A stretch of 64,000 nucleotides of DNA from Haloglomus irregulare (GTDB lineage Archaea > Halobacteriota > Halobacteria > Halobacteriales > Haloarculaceae): contig NZ_QMDX01000003.1 in NCBI RefSeq assembly GCF_007421925.1, positions 262,073 through 326,072 on the forward strand, read 5' to 3'. The notes under the pieces are model-generated. The model worked only from the letters and a program-made list of their open reading frames with translations, was not told the origin of the DNA and made no database searches. Shown piece after piece: positions 9,097 through 18,773 of this stretch. The position numbers and the translations under genes are program-made. Every line of letters begins with the position of its first letter. Within the stretch, counting starts at the first letter, position 1.

Positions 9097-9434
9097 ACCC
9101 GCCGTACCGTCGTGTGGCGTATAGCTCTGACTCCGGGCGGGACCGGAGGGACCGGTGCTGTCCGCCGCGCCCCAGGACCGCGACGCCCGACCCCGCTACG
9201 GCCCCGTGTCCGACGGCCGTCCCGTCAGACACGGTCCCTGCGTGCGGTTTTCACTTCCACCGCGGACGGCCGGCGTTTATACCCTCCCGGGTCATCCTCA
9301 CGGACGCACACACGCTCCCTTGCTCCCGGGGTGGCCGGAGCGGTCGCCGCTCCACTCCCCCGAGACCTCCGCCCGCCCAGCGACGGCTCCCGCCGCGGGG
9401 GAACCTACTTGCCGCCGCCAGCCCCGGGTCCGAC
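9097..9434. other. Spacer with an orphan promoter
   Basis: No protein-like frame is seen. At 9249-9261 there is a perfect TTTCACTTCCACC element followed after 14 bases by TTTATACC (9276-9283), the arrangement also seen before radA and hef. Transcription from it would start near 9302, leaving a leader of about 130 bases before the acyl-CoA dehydrogenase, or making a short RNA. Confidence 0.6.
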
Positions 9435-10604
9435 ATGGTCACGCTCACCGAGGAGCAACGGATGCTCGTCGACGTGTTCGACGAGGTCGCCCGGGCGGAG
9501 TTCGCCGCCGACGCCTTCGACCACGGGGGGTTCCCGTGGGCGAACGTCCGGACGCTGGCCGACCACGACCTCTGGGCGGTCAACCTGGACGAGGAGTACG
9601 GCGGCGGCGGGATGTCCGAGTTCGCCGCGGTGCTGGCCATCGAGACGGTCGGCGCGGTCTGTCCGGACACGGCGAACGCGCTCTACGGGCAGACGATGGT
9701 CGCGCCACGCGCCGTCGAGATGTTCGGCTCGGAGGCACTGAGACAGGAGTACCTGCCGCCGGTCTGCGCCGGCGAGTCGGCCATCGCCATCGGCATCAGC
9801 GAACCCGGTGCCGGCAGCGACGCCGGTGCGATGGCGACCGAGGTCCGCGAGACCGACGACGGTCTCGTCCTCGACGGCGAGAAGATCTGGCTGAGCTACG
9901 TCCCCGCCAGCGACGCGGCGGTCGTCTGGGCGCGGTTCCCCGACGGCAACCTCGGGACCGTCCTCGTCGACCTCGACGCCCCGGGCGTGGACGTCCACGA
10001 GCACTACACCAACATGGCCGGCCACACGCAGAGCCACCTGTTCTTCGAGGACGTGCCGGTTCCGGAGTCCCACGTGCTCGTCCGGGGGAAGCGGGCCCTG
10101 AAGGAGCAACTGAAGGCACTCAACTGGGAGCGGGTCGGGAGCGCCGCGTACGCGACCGCGATGGCCCGCTGTGCGCTGGAGCACGCCGTCGACTACGCCG
10201 GCGACCGCGAGCAGTTCGGCCAGCCCATCGGCGAGTTCCAGGGGCTCCGCTGGGAGGTCGCCGACGCGGTCAAGCGCTACGCCGCGTCGCGGACACTCAC
10301 CCACGACGCGGCCACCCACACGCACGGCGGTGACGCGTCGACGACGGCCGATGCCCCCGCGCCGGCCCACCCGGACCGGCTCCGGGCCAGCATCGCCAAG
10401 CTCCACGCCTCCGAGACCGCCGAGGCCGTCGTCAGCGACTGCCTCCAGACCTTCGGGGCCACCGGCTATCAGCGAGGCCACCCACTGGAGTATCTCCATC
10501 GGCTCGCCCGGGGCCGGCGCATCGCCGCGGGCACCGACGAGATCATGCTGGAGAACATCGCCGACGAGGTGTTCGACGGCGGCGGGCTGCCGTCGCTGGG
10601 GTGA
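9435..10604 (+). CDS. Acyl-CoA dehydrogenase
   Basis: A 389-residue flavoenzyme of the acyl-CoA dehydrogenase family, which introduces the first double bond in beta-oxidation of fatty acyl-CoA. Visible signatures are the FAD/substrate segment [16 protein letters not shown] (about 119-134), [21 protein letters not shown] and the C-terminal [13 protein letters not shown]...[13 protein letters not shown]. An insertion of about 20 residues rich in Thr/Ala ([18 protein letters not shown], near 300) is unusual. The ATG at 9435 is followed directly by the conserved LTEEQRM helix. The paralogue at 41.9 kb is only distantly similar. Confidence 0.93.
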   Translation: MVTLTEEQRMLVDVFDEVARAEFAADAFDHGGFPWANVRTLADHDLWAVNLDEEYGGGGMSEFAAVLAIETVGAVCPDTANALYGQTMVAPRAVEMFGSEALRQEYLPPVCAGESAIAIGISEPGAGSDAGAMATEVRETDDGLVLDGEKIWLSYVPASDAAVVWARFPDGNLGTVLVDLDAPGVDVHEHYTNMAGHTQSHLFFEDVPVPESHVLVRGKRALKEQLKALNWERVGSAAYATAMARCALEHAVDYAGDREQFGQPIGEFQGLRWEVADAVKRYAASRTLTHDAATHTHGGDASTTADAPAPAHPDRLRASIAKLHASETAEAVVSDCLQTFGATGYQRGHPLEYLHRLARGRRIAAGTDEIMLENIADEVFDGGGLPSLG

Positions 10605-10646
10605 CCGGCCGGTCGGGCTTTGGGCCCGGAGCCCCAACCGTCGGCT

Positions 10647-11054
10647 ATGGACACGCTCGAACTCCCCACGGGCGAGACGGTGACACCCGAGGACGTCTTC
10701 TGCTACGAGGGGTACCCGTACCGGTTCCTGCCGGCCGAGGCACGCGACGGGACGACCGCCCGCGCCGAGGGTCCCGGGCCGGGACCCGACGAGGTGAGCT
10801 TCTACCTCGTCCCGCTGCACTGGGGCGGCGGCGACATGGACGTCCCCTTCCCGGACCGCGCCGCGCTGGTCGAGCAGTGGGAGGACGCCCGCGGCGTGCT
10901 GACCGACGCCGAGTGGGAGGACTGGCTCGCCGAGGCCCGCGCGGACGACCGGTTCGACGACGCCGAACTCGACGCCATCGCCGCGGAACTCGGGCTGGCG
11001 GAGGCGCGCGCGGCGTCCGGGTTGCTCGCTCGGGTCCGGCGGCTGCTGGGCTGA
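10647..11054 (+). CDS. Conserved haloarchaeal hypothetical protein
   Basis: A 135-residue acidic protein starting [13 protein letters not shown] beta-rich first half ([33 protein letters not shown]) is followed by helices ([21 protein letters not shown]). No catalytic motif or membrane segment is visible and I do not know the family. The in-frame start nine residues earlier is less likely, because a CTTTGGG TATA-like box fits the ATG at 10647. Confidence 0.65.
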   Translation: MDTLELPTGETVTPEDVFCYEGYPYRFLPAEARDGTTARAEGPGPGPDEVSFYLVPLHWGGGDMDVPFPDRAALVEQWEDARGVLTDAEWEDWLAEARADDRFDDAELDAIAAELGLAEARAASGLLARVRRLLG

Positions 11055-11106
11055 GCGGTCGCGTACGGAACGGCTAAACGGCTCCATCCCGTCGTACGCG
11101 GCGGTC

Positions 11107-12189
11107 ATGACATCCCACGCCGACCCGGCACTGCGGACCGGGCTCTCGTACGACGACGTACTGGTCGTCCCCGCCCGCTCGCCCGTCGAGTCGCGGAGCG
11201 ACGTCTCGCTCGCCACGCACCTCACCGACGGCATCCGTCTCGACGCGCCGCTCCTGAGCGCGCCGATGGACACCGTCACCGGCCCGGAGCTCGCCGTCGC
11301 GCTGCACGAACGCGGCGGGTTCGGCACCATCCACCGGTTCCAGACCGTCGCCGACCAGGTCGCCGCCGTCGAGCGGACGGTCGGGGCGGGCGCCCGCGTC
11401 GGGGCCGCGCTGGGCATCGACGAGCAGTACCTCGACCGGGCCGAGCGGGCCCTCGAGGCCGGCGCCGACTGCCTGATGGTCGACGTCGCCCACGGGCACA
11501 TGGAGGCCGCGCTGGAGGCGGTCGCGACCGTCGCCGACGAGTTCGACGCGCCGCTCGTGGCCGGCAACGTCGCCACCCGGGAGGGGGTCGCCGACCTCGC
11601 CGCCGCCGGCGCCGACTGCGTCAAGATCGGCATCGGGCCCGGCTCCCACTGCACGACCCGTGAGGTGGCCGGCGCCGGCGTGCCGCAGTTCACTGCCGTC
11701 CGCGACTGTGCCCGCGCCGCCGACACGCACGGCGTCCGGACCATCGCCGACGGGGGCATCTCGGGGTCGGGCGACGCCGTGACGGCGCTGTTGGCGGGCG
11801 CGGACACCGTCATGATGGGCGGGTTCTTCGCCGGCACTACGGAGGCCCCCGGCGAGGTCGTCGGGCGCGACGGCCGGCGCTACAAGCGCTCGCACGGGAT
11901 GGCCTCCACCGCGGCCAACGAGGACCGCTCCGACAAGACCGCCGCCGAGGCCGCGCCCGGTGCCGACGAGGGCGTCGCCGGACTGGTCCCCCATCGGGGC
12001 CCGCTGGACGACGTCGTCCCGGAGTTCCTCGCCGGCATCCGCTCGGGCGTGAGCTACGCCGGCGGCCACACCCTCCCGGAGGCCCGCGACGGCGTCGAGT
12101 TCATCCGGGTCACCGAGGGCGCCAAGGCCCGCGCCGGCTCCCACACCTTCGTCCGCGAGGAGACGCGCCCGACCGGACACGGGGATTGA
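11107..12189 (+). CDS. IMP dehydrogenase/GMP reductase family protein without CBS domains
   Basis: A 360-residue TIM-barrel enzyme of the IMPDH/GMPR family, acting in guanine nucleotide interconversion. The start [12 protein letters not shown], the core [18 protein letters not shown], the active-site loop [12 protein letters not shown] (Cys near 183) and the [20 protein letters not shown] phosphate loop are present. The two CBS domains of most IMPDHs are absent, which fits GMP reductase or a single-domain IMPDH-like enzyme. In the loop His replaces the usual Ile or Val before the catalytic Cys. A TATA-like GGCTAAACGG lies about 30 bases before the ATG. Confidence 0.9.
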   Translation: MTSHADPALRTGLSYDDVLVVPARSPVESRSDVSLATHLTDGIRLDAPLLSAPMDTVTGPELAVALHERGGFGTIHRFQTVADQVAAVERTVGAGARVGAALGIDEQYLDRAERALEAGADCLMVDVAHGHMEAALEAVATVADEFDAPLVAGNVATREGVADLAAAGADCVKIGIGPGSHCTTREVAGAGVPQFTAVRDCARAADTHGVRTIADGGISGSGDAVTALLAGADTVMMGGFFAGTTEAPGEVVGRDGRRYKRSHGMASTAANEDRSDKTAAEAAPGADEGVAGLVPHRGPLDDVVPEFLAGIRSGVSYAGGHTLPEARDGVEFIRVTEGAKARAGSHTFVREETRPTGHGD

Positions 12190-12383
12190 GCGGTCACGGC
12201 CGCGCCGTCGGGCCCGATGATTATGGACCAGAAACCGGTATTGCGAATCAAAGCACGGAATCGTGGATATGGAGGCAGTGTTGAACGCTTCCATCCCGGA
12301 TAACGAGACAAAGCCCGCACGCCCCATCGGCATCCCTGGTACCGATGGGAACGATGAACACGCCGCAGGAGCGGACGTCGGCC

Positions 12384-12773
12384 TCAGTTGTACGCCTCGC
12401 GCAGTAGCGCCAGCGCCGCGCCGAACATGGCCATGTTCCCCCAGAAGGCGAGCCGTTCGCCCTCCTTCGCGTCCTCGTCGGCGTTCCAGAAGTCGTGCAT
12501 CGTGGTGGTCACGACGGCGAGGAAGGTCACGATGGCGCCGGTCGAGAGCCTCGGCAGCTTCCAGAGGGCCACCAGGACCCCGCTGACCAACATCATCCCG
12601 GAGGCGAAGGGGGCGGCGAGTTCGGGCATCGGGACGCCCGCCGACTCGGCGTAATCCACGGTGTCCTCCATGTCGCGGAAGTCCTCGGAGGCCTGCAGCG
12701 CCATCCCCAGGCCGAACAGGACCCGGCCGAGGCCGAACGGTGCGCCGTCGTCGCCGTCGTCGCTCGCTGACAT
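12384..12773 (-). CDS. DoxX family membrane protein
   Basis: A 129-residue integral membrane protein with four hydrophobic segments. The DoxX-type pattern is present: GRVLFGLGMALQASEDF at the start, then the PELAAPFASGMMLVSGVLVAL and GAIVTFLAVVTTTMHDFW helices and LAFWGNMAMFGAALALL at the end. DoxX proteins are linked to membrane redox chemistry, but the role here is unknown. A GATTTATG box lies about 25 bases before the ATG. Confidence 0.85.
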   Translation of the reverse strand: MSASDDGDDGAPFGLGRVLFGLGMALQASEDFRDMEDTVDYAESAGVPMPELAAPFASGMMLVSGVLVALWKLPRLSTGAIVTFLAVVTTTMHDFWNADEDAKEGERLAFWGNMAMFGAALALLREAYN

Positions 12774-12859
12774 GAGCCACCCCTCTCACTGCGGCGACAT
12801 AAATCGCCGGGGCAGGAGGGCGGACGGACGGGTCGGCGGGCGCCGTGGGCGCGCCGGTG

Positions 12860-13444
12860 TCAGCACTCGTTCAGGTCGCGGGCGGCCTCGATCCACTCGC
12901 TGGCGCGGCTCTCGCCGACCTGTGCGGCGTCGGCGGCCGTGTCGGCGCTCGCGGAGGCGAGGGCGGCGACCGTACCGAGGCCGGCCTCGGACAGGCGCCC
13001 GGCGTAGGTCGAGCCGATGCCGGAGAGCGTCTCGACGGAGGGGCTCTCGGCCGCTTCGTCGGCCGCCCCGACGGCGCCCTCGACGCCCGACTCGACGGTC
13101 TCGGTGGCGTCCCCGAGTTCGGCCCCGACGCCTTCGGCGACATCGGCCGCGGCGTCGACGGCCTCCCCGGTCGTCCCCTCGACCCGGTCGAGGCCGCCGC
13201 CGATAGCGTCCTGCAGGCCGTCGAAGACGTCGTCCTGCGCCGACGCTATCCCGTCGAAGAACTCGTCGAGGCGTTCGGCCGCGCGGTCCTCGTCGTCCGG
13301 GACGATGCCGACGACCGCCGTCGCCGAGCGCCGCGTCAGCCGGAGGCCGCCCCGCGAGAGGCTGCGCTGGGCCTCGATGGCTCCGTCGATGAACCGCCGC
13401 TGCGTACTGACGACCGCGCCGAACGGGGCTGAGGTGTCGCTCAT
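12860..13444 (-). CDS. Helix-hairpin-helix protein with phasin-like N-terminus
   Basis: A 194-residue protein. The first half is helical and amphipathic (VVSTQRRFIDGAIEAQRSL), similar in character to phasins. The middle is a long Ala/Glu/Asp-rich helix, and the last 55 residues form a helix-hairpin-helix pair (SGIGSTYAGRLSEAGLGTV; QVGESRASEWIEAA). The same type of domain forms the C-terminal tail of the PHA synthase at 57.7 kb, so an association with PHA granules is possible but not shown. A palindromic site (13507-13525) lies upstream. Confidence 0.7.
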   Translation of the reverse strand: MSDTSAPFGAVVSTQRRFIDGAIEAQRSLSRGGLRLTRRSATAVVGIVPDDEDRAAERLDEFFDGIASAQDDVFDGLQDAIGGGLDRVEGTTGEAVDAAADVAEGVGAELGDATETVESGVEGAVGAADEAAESPSVETLSGIGSTYAGRLSEAGLGTVAALASASADTAADAAQVGESRASEWIEAARDLNEC

Positions 13445-13506
13445 GCTGGTCGGACGGTCGTGCTCCAGCCGTGTGAGCCCTTCACCGGCAGTTGCTGGTA
13501 CGTTCA

Positions 13507-13525
13507 TTGGACCCCCACATATGCG
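13507..13525. promoter_or_regulatory. Possible weak member of the CCCC-N-GGGG palindrome group
   Basis: GACCCCCACATATGCGGGCG resembles the palindromes that recur at 38-48 kb, but its centre is CATATG instead of CAGTAYTG. It lies about 65 bases before the minus-strand helix-hairpin-helix gene. Confidence 0.35.
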
Positions 13526-13581
13526 GGCGTGGCCCGCGAGCCGGCACGACACGGGTGATTCCGCCCCCGCAACGTACCGGA

Positions 13582-13863
13582 CTACGACTCGTCGACCCCG
13601 ACCGCGTCGGCGATGGCGACCAGCTCGGCCTTGCGGAACGGACCGTCGCCGGCGTCGTCCGCGTCGGCACCCGGGGCGTCGATGGCCCGGAGGACGGCCG
13701 CACGCATCGCCCCCTTCGGCGGGGTCGGTGAGGTGTCGATGTCGGCGTTCAGCGCCCCGCAGAGCGCCGCGAGCATCTCCTTGGTGAACGCGGTCGATTC
13801 GACGCGCGCGTGTCGCCCCACGGCCTCGCGGATGCTGTCCCGGAGTTCGTCGACGGTGGGCAT
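13582..13863 (-). CDS. Small haloarchaeal hypothetical protein
   Basis: A 93-residue protein with two similar helical segments: MPTVDELRDSIREAVG and, near the end, FRKAELVAIADAVGVD, which resembles a SAP-like or HTH-like helix pair. No membrane segment or cysteine cluster is present. The family is not recognised. Confidence 0.55.
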   Translation of the reverse strand: MPTVDELRDSIREAVGRHARVESTAFTKEMLAALCGALNADIDTSPTPPKGAMRAAVLRAIDAPGADADDAGDGPFRKAELVAIADAVGVDES

Positions 13864-13929
13864 ACGAACCCGTGGCCCGCCCCGGTGCTATCCGTTGCGG
13901 TCGTCGGGGGGGCACCCCCACCCTCCTGT

Positions 13930-14772
13930 CCTCGGGGCGCGCTCGACGTCGGGGGACGACTGGCGGGCGGTCCGCCCGACGAACTGGCCGCGCTCAAGCG
14001 GCAGGGGGTCCTCCTAGACCTGCCGATGTGGCGTGCTCACCGGTCGGACCCACTGGGATACGGCACCGACCACCACGTTCTGGACTACCGACACACCGAT
14101 GCCGGACGCGACAGCTACACCACACAGGGCTGGGACCCGGAGAGGGGACCAGAGCTGATGTCCGACCCGGCAGTGGTCGCGGGCGGCGCGCTGGACTACC
14201 AGGCCGCGCTCGACGGGACGTACCCGCCGCAGGGAACGGGAGCGTACGCGCTGACGCCGGAGGTGACGGTCCCGTACGACCCCGCTGTCGCCGAGCGCGA
14301 GGGGGCGATGATCCCGCGTCGCCCGCTCCACGAGCCGCACGGTAGCGCCGCCGACTGGGGCGCGAGCGGGCGCTGGGCCGACGCCACCTGGACCGTCGAG
14401 ATGCGCCGCGCCCTGCGGACCGACCACCCGGGCGACACGACGCGACTGCGTCCGGGCGGCGTCTACGACTGGGCGCCGGCGGTCCACGCGGGGGCCGGGC
14501 AGCGCTGGCACTGGGTCGGCTCCCCCCACCGGCTCGGACTGGGCACCGAGCCGACCTCCCCCGCCGAGCGGTACGCCGACCGCGCTACCATCACCGCGAC
14601 CCGGGTCCCGGACGCTGGGCGTGTGGACTGGAACGCGGTGCCGGAGCACACCCGGACGCTCGTGTTCCCGGGCGTAACGGCCTGGAGGGACCTCGTGACC
14701 GACCACTCGCGAGCCGCGGCGGTCCGGGAGCTGGATGTGACCATCTGGGAGTTACACGACGTCGACCCGTAA
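13930..14772 (+). pseudogene. NarC-like / ethylbenzene dehydrogenase gamma-type haem subunit, 5' part missing
   Basis: The readable homology starts near GQGVLLDLPMWRAHRSDPLG-type sequence (about 13980) and runs through YVL/DYRH, DAGRDSY, the segment ATWTVEMRRALRTD and VYDWAPAVHAGAGQRWHWV to the end IWELHDVDP. This pattern is that of the b-type haem subunit related to ethylbenzene dehydrogenase gamma that accompanies haloarchaeal nitrate reductase and related enzymes. The signal peptide and first haem-ligand region are missing, and the open frame upstream is antisense to another gene. Catalytic partners are not present nearby. Confidence 0.6.
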
Positions 14773-14791
14773 CCCGTGACGGGTCGGCGGG

Positions 14792-15392
14792 TCACTCCTC
14801 CAGCCGACGCTGCCACTCCTGCACCCGCGAGAGCAGGTCGACGGGGGAGGTGTCCTCGATGTCGACGTCCTGTAGCTCCTCCAGCACGGACTCCGTCGCC
14901 GGGTCCAGTGCCGCGGGGTCCGACCCGGCATCGGAGTTCCGCTCCGACGAGGCTCGCGCCCCGCGCTCACCGCCGTCAGCGGTCGCCTCGTCGCCCCGGA
15001 ACTCCCCGCCGCCGAGGTCGAACACGGCCTGCACGGTCCCGTCCGGGTCGGTCGCGTCGCCCGAGCCCTTCGCCTCGATGGCCTCCTCCTCGCGGAGCCG
15101 GTCCAGCACCTCCCGGGAGCGGTCGACCACGGGCACCGGCACCCCCGCGAGGTCCGCGACGTGGACGCCGTAGGAGCGGTCGGTCGCGCCGTCGCGCACG
15201 GTGCGGAGGAAGGTCACGTCACCGCCGGACCCGTCCGCAGGGCGGGACTCCGTCCCGCCCGTAGACGACGAGCGTTGCTCGTCGTCGACCGCGACGTGGA
15301 CGTTCTCGACGCGGGGGAGGTGTTCGGCCAGCGACGTGAGTTCGTGGTAGTGGGTGGCGAACAGCGTCTTCGCCCGGACCTCGGCATACGAC
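14792..15392 (-). pseudogene. mutS: 3' fragment of mutS left at the integration junction
   Basis: The last ~195 codons of a MutS protein are present: AKTLFATHYHELTSLAEH, VTFLRTVRDGATDRSYGVHV, the helical clamp-like segment and the conserved end SPVDLLSRVQEWQRRLEE. Mismatch-binding, lever and most ATPase domains are absent. The complete mutS at 32.3-35.0 kb ends in a homologous but clearly diverged sequence. High GC like the host core suggests that this fragment is the original chromosomal 3' end, displaced when the block at 15.4-32.3 kb entered. Confidence 0.9.
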
Positions 15393-15410
15393 CCGCCGTC
15401 CGTACCGGCG

Positions 15411-17864
15411 TCACATCGGACGCGCTGAAAGCCGCTTCTCGAACTCCTCCTCGCTCTTCCGGCGTATCTCCTCAGAAACTGCGTCTTCGTCGGATTCCAG
15501 ACCGAATTCATCCGACATCACATCGAACTGGAGGATATCGAGAACATCAAGCAGAAGGTCTACTCGTCGCTCCTGCAGCGTCTCGTATGTCCACAGCGAG
15601 TTGAACTCCTCGAGCAGTTCCTCGTCAATCGCCTCCCGCTCTTCGTCCGCCACCTGCTGGTGCTGTTCCAGCAGCTCGTCGAGCCTGTCCCGGTCGATCG
15701 GCCCCTCATCAGGGGTGAAATAGCGGTTCGGGTGGATGCTCGTGAACCCGTCGACGTTCCGGTAGTACTGGGGGAGCTTCTCCGCCAGGGGTCGGTTACT
15801 CGCCCGGATGTTGTCGCTATCCCGGAGCAGGAGGAAGTTCCCGATATCGTCGATAAACCGCTGAGTGACCGACTCTAAGATACTATCTCTATGCCGTACC
15901 TCGTCCTCATCAAGCGTCTCTCGCTGAGCGAAGTCGATGTACGTCTCGATATCCGTAGCGAGTTCCGTGTCAGCCAATTCAAGCCGGAAGAAATTACGGA
16001 GCCATACGGGGTCCTCAGGGTCGTCGATCGGTGTTTGCGGCAGGATATGCTCGAGATGAATACTGCTCATGTTCAGCCGGCGTTCAAGCACATCGTCCTC
16101 CTCGCGGAACTGGTGATGAGCAATCTTCCCGAAGAGCAGCTTGGCGGATTTCGTACTCCACGACGGCATCTGCGTGATGATATCAACGAACCGATCACCG
16201 AACAGCCGTGGTGCCGACGAGCGCAACTGCTCGATGAGATACTGCTTCGAGGGCGTGTAGGGGTCACTCGGCGGTTCGTTCGTCCCCGGAGCGAGGCCGA
16301 ATTCGTGGACCGCGTCGATGAAGACCTCCTGGAAGACGTTCGGCCGCTCGGAGGCCAGCAGACGCCGGAAGTTCAACTTCTCGATGGTGTCGAGCAGATC
16401 GTAGAAGTCCGCCGCATCCGCCCGCGAATCCGGGTCCGTGTGATGATAGAGCGCGAGCACGAACGGGCGCCACTGGTCCATCTGCTGGTCGTTCAATCGC
16501 ACGAGGACTTCTTGACACTGCTCGCGATAATCCGCGAGTTTCAGGTCTTTTGCTTCCAGGTTCGGGTCAGTGATGTCCTGATAGTAACCAACTAGCTCGT
16601 GTGCATAGTCAATGAACTCCTTAGCCTCCTCCAGATCTCCCAGTCTCGGATGTACCTTCGGATCAATAGCCCGTGTGTCGAACGCGTTCGTTAGTTCCGA
16701 ACTCGCATCGCCGATGGTATCGACTCCTTCATCGACGATACTCAGATAAATCGAGAGGAATTCGTCGATCTGGTCGTCATCGGTCGCGAACGCCTCAACG
16801 ATGTCCTCCCACTTGCCGACGTACTCGGACTGGTGCTCTGTGTCGTAGAACGCGTTCACCACTGCGGCCCGGATGCGATCAATCTTCGTCAGTTCGACAC
16901 CCCGATCGTTCAGTATCTCGAATATCTGCATCCGGAAGTCGGGCTCAGCTTCCCTGATGACGAACTCGCCCACATGATAGGAATACTGAACGTAGTGGCT
17001 GATATTCAGGAGTGCGCGAGCGGCATCTGACGAATCTTCGGCGTCATCGACGACTGTGGAGATTTGCTTGCGGTAGAACTCGTACGCGTCAAGCAGCTTT
17101 TGATGTGAGTTGTTGACCTTGAAGAAGGCCGAAAACCGCAGGTCACTCGTATCGAGAGATTCGAGGTCATCGTCGTCAATACCGAGTTGGTCGAGACAGT
17201 CCGAGACCTGTATCGCGTTACTGTTGTTTCCGTGAATGCTGTAGTCACGGTCGTCGTCGCAGATGTAGGCTACTCGCGCTTCGTCATCCGAGATGAGAGC
17301 CTCGAAGAACGCCTCGTCGTGCTTGTTCAGAGTAAGCCGAGGACTCTCCCCCGAAAAGGGTTCGTGCCGGTAGAGTAGCTGGTGGATGCTCTGTTGGCCG
17401 ATTTCCCAGAGGTTTCGGAGCGCGTCGTCCTCAATATTCTCCGAGTCAAGCTCGGCTAAGTGTTCCTCGATAACCCGGAGTAGGATATGAGTCGTCGTGA
17501 GTCGCTGCTGGCCGTCGATAACATCGTATGACTCGCTCTCAGGATCGACGGCAAAGTACATCGAGCTGAAGAAGACATCGGAGACGTTGTCGTCGCCGGG
17601 TTCCAGAGACGCCTGGATGAACTGTTCGATATCAGACCAGAACTGCCTGTGATGCTTTGTCTTCCACGAGTATACCCGCTGGTACTCAGGGATGTTGAAC
17701 AACTGGTCCTGCATCACTTCGCCCAACCGTCGTTTCTCCATCTCGAAGTTCTCGGCCGCGATACGCCGGATGACGTTCCCGTCGTTTACCGTTCTGGTGT
17801 CCCAGTTCTCCGTCTGTCGATAGTCGATGAACGTAGAGTAAAGGTCCGGGGATTCATCGGTCAT
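15411..17864 (-). CDS. DUF262/DUF1524 protein, GmrSD-like nuclease
   Basis: An 817-residue protein with an N-terminal DUF262 (ParB/Srx-like) domain and a C-terminal DUF1524 HNH-type domain. Visible motifs are FNIPEYQRVYSW (near 55-66), DVIDGQQRLTTTHILL (near 115-130), and HLEHILPQ with the later IGNFLLL and ASNRPLAEK that complete the HNH signature. GmrSD-type proteins use nucleotide-dependent cleavage of modified phage DNA, so anti-viral defence is the likely role. ATG at 17862-17864 was chosen over an in-frame TTG two codons earlier. The gene ends within a few bases of the mutS fragment junction. Confidence 0.85.
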   Translation of the reverse strand: MTDESPDLYSTFIDYRQTENWDTRTVNDGNVIRRIAAENFEMEKRRLGEVMQDQLFNIPEYQRVYSWKTKHHRQFWSDIEQFIQASLEPGDDNVSDVFFSSMYFAVDPESESYDVIDGQQRLTTTHILLRVIEEHLAELDSENIEDDALRNLWEIGQQSIHQLLYRHEPFSGESPRLTLNKHDEAFFEALISDDEARVAYICDDDRDYSIHGNNSNAIQVSDCLDQLGIDDDDLESLDTSDLRFSAFFKVNNSHQKLLDAYEFYRKQISTVVDDAEDSSDAARALLNISHYVQYSYHVGEFVIREAEPDFRMQIFEILNDRGVELTKIDRIRAAVVNAFYDTEHQSEYVGKWEDIVEAFATDDDQIDEFLSIYLSIVDEGVDTIGDASSELTNAFDTRAIDPKVHPRLGDLEEAKEFIDYAHELVGYYQDITDPNLEAKDLKLADYREQCQEVLVRLNDQQMDQWRPFVLALYHHTDPDSRADAADFYDLLDTIEKLNFRRLLASERPNVFQEVFIDAVHEFGLAPGTNEPPSDPYTPSKQYLIEQLRSSAPRLFGDRFVDIITQMPSWSTKSAKLLFGKIAHHQFREEDDVLERRLNMSSIHLEHILPQTPIDDPEDPVWLRNFFRLELADTELATDIETYIDFAQRETLDEDEVRHRDSILESVTQRFIDDIGNFLLLRDSDNIRASNRPLAEKLPQYYRNVDGFTSIHPNRYFTPDEGPIDRDRLDELLEQHQQVADEEREAIDEELLEEFNSLWTYETLQERRVDLLLDVLDILQFDVMSDEFGLESDEDAVSEEIRRKSEEEFEKRLSARPM

Positions 17865-17936
17865 ACCCAACGAGTACGATACCGGTCAGTTAGTACTGCC
17901 GCCCAAGATAGTACCCAAGCCACTCCCGTGCCCCAA

Positions 17937-18053
17937 TCACGAGTGGAACGACTCTCCGCAGGATCGGCAGGTTACCCACTGCCCCGACGAGACTTTCTGC
18001 TTCTCACCGCACTTCGGGCACTTCGTCCATGAGTTACCTCCGTAGTGACTCAT
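17937..18053 (-). CDS. Tiny zinc-ribbon protein
   Basis: A 38-residue frame reads MSHYGGNSWTKCPKCG, then VTCRSCGESFHS before the stop. Two CxxC pairs 16 residues apart form a classic zinc ribbon. It lies 72 bases upstream of the GmrSD-like gene on the same strand and may be cotranscribed with it. The regular cysteine spacing makes chance unlikely despite the small size. Confidence 0.65.
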   Translation of the reverse strand: MSHYGGNSWTKCPKCGEKQKVSSGQWVTCRSCGESFHS

Positions 18054-18773
18054 ACCAGACCCTCTCGACTGACTTCACTTAGCGGCGAGCGTCGTAGCGG
18101 AAGTAGTTAGAGCCATGGGGAATCCTGCTGGGAAGTAGTATTCACATCCCACCCGTGGCTCCTCGTATTGTTTCGCAGGGAAGGGGGCATAGGTACTGCG
18201 GGGAGAAATGAACGATAGAAACCATTCTATTCACAGTATGAAGGCTGCTGTGACAGTCTAACCTTGTCTGCGTTTCCCGCTAGAGTGGTTTGTGTGGAGT
18301 TGAAATCAGTAACAGACAGAATCAGAGGCGAGAATGGGAAGCCCCAATCGCAGCGCGGCTTGACCCCCGAAGTTTCGGGCGGTTGAGCGGCCGCTCGAAT
18401 TGGGAGGAAGCCACTTGGCAGACTTCTGTATCGACGTAAGGATGCATGGAATCGCAATACAGCGCCAACCTTACACCAACAAGATGCGAGATATGCGGTT
18501 CATCTGAGAGCAACCGGAATCGGCACTCACCACAGTAACGCGGAATTTCGACGGCAAGACCCCCTCTGCAAGCAGTAGCCGTTCTACCTGTCTCCGAGCG
18601 AAGCGGCTCCTCGAATCAGATCACCGTCGCTCTTCGCCACCACCCCATCCCACTCTAGCGGGAAACGCAGCCAACCTTCCGATGCCTGAGCACCGGCTAA
18701 CGGCCTTGGGATACGAGGAGGACCAACAACCACGCCCGAACGTAACCTTACGCCAAGAGACGGAATACCGACC
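18054..18773. other. Spacer with a perfect inverted repeat
   Basis: There is no convincing gene in 720 bases of lower GC. A perfect 21-bp inverted repeat (18268-18288 and 18650-18670) brackets about 360 bases. Between the arms a 30-codon frame (18446-18538) contains CEICGSSE, possibly a decayed zinc finger. AACCTTACRCC-type sequences occur at 18467 and 18743 and again near 24257, on the far side of the ATPase gene. Confidence 0.6.
18268..18670. repeat. 21-bp inverted repeat pair around 361 bases
   Basis: The left arm at 18268-18288 contains CGTTTCCCGCTAGAGTGG. The right arm at 18650-18670 is its exact reverse complement. No target-site duplication was seen beside the arms. It could be a MITE, a recombination site pair or part of a replication region. 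Confidence 0.85.

Noticed and set aside
9300..9434. Possible tRNA or other stable RNA in the leader before the acyl-CoA dehydrogenase
   Set aside because: No cloverleaf, T-loop (GTTCRAATC) or known SRP or RNase P start could be found.
9405..11837. Open frame of about 810 codons on the minus strand
   Set aside because: It lies antisense to the acyl-CoA dehydrogenase, 10647 and IMPDH-type genes; long mirror frames are expected in GC-rich DNA with G/C third positions, and the translation is Arg/Pro/Ala-rich without family motifs.
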